Source: Sphingomonas baiyangensis
Lineage (GTDB): Bacteria > Pseudomonadota > Alphaproteobacteria > Sphingomonadales > Sphingomonadaceae
Direction of reading: 5' to 3'
Assembly (NCBI RefSeq): GCF_005144715.1
Contig: NZ_SWKR01000002.1
Coordinates: 1,664,227-1,728,226, forward strand
DNA length: 64,000 bases
The position numbers and the translations under genes were made by a program. Positions 60,924 to 64,000 of the stretch are shown piece by piece. Below the pieces are notes generated by a model, which was given only the letters and a program-made list of their open reading frames with translations, ran no database searches and had not been told where the DNA came from. Position 1 is the stretch's first letter, and the number at the start of each line of letters is the position of its first letter.

Positions 60924-61984
60924 TGTGCGACGCGGTGGCACCGGTCATCGCGGGCCTCAAACCGCATTACTGCGAACTCGCCGCACGGCGCGCGATCCTG
61001 TGGTGCGCGTGCGGGCGATCGAAGCGCCAGCCCTTTTGCGACGGACGCTCGCATGCCGGCACGGGCATCGAGCCGATCGGCTATCGGGCCGGCGACGCGC
61101 CCGAGGAGGTGCTGCTGTGCCTTTGCAAGCAGACGCGCACGCCGCCCTTCTGCGACGGCGCGCACAATAATCTGCCCGGCGGCTATCGCAGCGACGATCG
61201 CGACTCCGCCGCGCTTGCGACGCTGCGTCGGGCGGAGCGCGATGCCGGCGGCACGCGCCGCCTCGACGGCAGCTGCTACGTCGTGGATGCCGCCGCGACG
61301 CGCCCGAGCGGCGAGCGCTTCTGGATACGCCCGATCATCGCCCCGTCGCTCGGCGCGCTGCACCAGTCGCAATTCTATGTCGAGCTGCGCGAAGGCGCCT
61401 CGCCGGTGCACAATGCGGGCGCGGGCGACGCGATCCTGTTCGTCGCAGGTGGCGAGGGCGAGATCGACATCGCCGGCCGCCGCTTCGCGATCGGCGTCGA
61501 GGACGGCGTGCACGTCCGCGCTGGCGAGCGCTTCCGCCTGCATGCCGCCACGCCGCTGTCGCTCTACGTGTCGGCGCTGCCCGGTATCGAGGCGCTCGGC
61601 GAAGAAACGGCGATCGAACCAGTATTCGACGCCACTTTTCCCCGGCGCGTGGTGCCGGTCGATCGCGCCGAGCGCGCGGCGATGGGGCCGCGCTGGTTCC
61701 AGATGCTGGTCGACAAGGCGGTGGGGTCGACCACCGCCGCGCAGTTCATCGGCCATATCCCGCGTTCGCGCGCCGAGATGCACCGGCATCTGTACGAGGA
61801 AGCGCTCATCATCCTGTCGGGCAACGGGATGCTGTGGAACGACGAAAGCTGCGCGCCGGTGGCGGCGGGCGACGTTATCTTCCTGCCGCGCAAGCACGCG
61901 CATGCGCTCGAGTGTGTCGACGATGCCGGTATGGACGTGGTGGGCATCATCCATCCCGGCGACAATCCCGCCATCAACTACTGA
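60923..61984 (+). CDS. Double-CDGSH, double-cupin fusion protein
   Basis: A 353-residue cytosolic protein. The N-terminal third has two CDGSH-type iron-sulfur sites: [17 protein letters not shown] (about 28-44) and [16 protein letters not shown] (about 66-81), the second canonical, the first with an extra Arg before Ser-His. The rest is a bicupin: [20 protein letters not shown] marks the first barrel, described by [10 protein letters not shown]; the second has the metal-type [14 protein letters not shown] and [13 protein letters not shown] know no characterised protein with this whole layout. It is coupled to a marR gene. Redox-sensing dioxygenase or isomerase are possible roles, both inference. 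Confidence 0.82.
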   Translation: MCDAVAPVIAGLKPHYCELAARRAILWCACGRSKRQPFCDGRSHAGTGIEPIGYRAGDAPEEVLLCLCKQTRTPPFCDGAHNNLPGGYRSDDRDSAALATLRRAERDAGGTRRLDGSCYVVDAAATRPSGERFWIRPIIAPSLGALHQSQFYVELREGASPVHNAGAGDAILFVAGGEGEIDIAGRRFAIGVEDGVHVRAGERFRLHAATPLSLYVSALPGIEALGEETAIEPVFDATFPRRVVPVDRAERAAMGPRWFQMLVDKAVGSTTAAQFIGHIPRSRAEMHRHLYEEALIILSGNGMLWNDESCAPVAAGDVIFLPRKHAHALECVDDAGMDVVGIIHPGDNPAINY

Positions 61985-61993
61985 CGCCCTGCC

Positions 61994-62021
61994 CTTGTGT
62001 TGCATATCGGCAACACCATAT
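61994..62021 (+). promoter_or_regulatory. Heat-shock (sigma-32) type promoter of clpB
   Basis: CTTG and CCATAT are 18 bases apart, the form of alphaproteobacterial sigma-32 promoters. A perfect 7-bp inverted repeat (GTGTTGC/GCAACAC, 61997-62016) fills the space between the two elements and could be an operator or a mRNA-end hairpin of the upstream gene. Confidence 0.5.
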
Positions 62022-62052
62022 CGTCGCGAGACGACCAACCGGGGGCATACCC

Positions 62053-64000
<1,948 letters not shown>

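Overview
The window is chromosomal DNA from a GC-rich alphaproteobacterium, most likely a sphingomonad (Sphingomonas or a close relative). Several things point there: the F0 ATP synthase genes stand alone in the order atpI-atpB-atpE-atpF'-atpF; an NDUFS4-type complex I subunit and an ATP12-type F1 assembly chaperone are present; the exporter is Atm1-type; there is a large TonB-dependent receptor; and two promoters match the alphaproteobacterial general stress (EcfG) consensus exactly. Nearly all of the window is coding and most of it is housekeeping. I see no prophage, insertion sequence, CRISPR array, tRNA or rRNA.

Layout. 0-8 kb: argD, an exported M16 peptidase pair, a SleB-type hydrolase, a small exported protein, and an amino acid permease translationally coupled to an exported methyltransferase. 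8-18 kb: recN-bamD, a mannose-6-phosphate isomerase, a glycine-zipper protein, a SOUL haem-binding gene broken by an in-frame amber codon, then a tightly coupled run fluC-rluC-HAD phosphatase-small membrane protein-ATP12. It is followed by a 747-base non-coding gap carrying a minus-strand terminator, and a second glycine-zipper gene. 18-31 kb: a glycosyltransferase, a PLP enzyme, type II secretion gspJ-gspK and, on the other strand, gspN; a PBP-activator-like protein, hrpB, an NDUFS4 homologue, a repetitive Arg/Asp protein, a DUF481 outer membrane protein, rppH, and an HDAC-like hydrolase coupled to a DUF2254 membrane protein. 31-41 kb: uvrC, a DUF885 peptidase, an SMR exporter, the F0 operon, trehalase and a fumarylacetoacetase-family enzyme. 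41-57 kb: a hybrid PAS/GAF histidine kinase, purA, an operon fabI-GNAT-aroC with a YihY protein, a DnaJ-like protein, an alpha/beta hydrolase, an Atm1 exporter, a DUF389 protein and a TPR/2-oxoglutarate oxygenase. 57-64 kb: a TonB-dependent receptor divergent from a marR gene that is coupled to a double-CDGSH/double-cupin protein, then clpB, cut by the window edge.

Main points of interest. (1) A set of promoters has the form GGAACC-N15-CGTT or a near match. Two are exact, ahead of the permease/methyltransferase pair and the broken SOUL gene. A related, longer element, GTTCAYGCAACC-N15-CGYT, precedes three genes for small exported Arg/Asp-rich proteins and suggests a co-regulated envelope stress set. 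(2) The SOUL gene stays open in the same frame on both sides of a single TAG. (3) The CDGSH-CDGSH-cupin-cupin protein, with an altered first metal site, sits beside a MarR regulator and a TonB receptor. (4) Several inverted repeats (a 31-bp pair, an 18-bp pair touching a start codon, and a two-hairpin repeat present twice) and a candidate minus-strand RNA are not explained by the genes. All functional calls are made by reading motifs; no database search was run.
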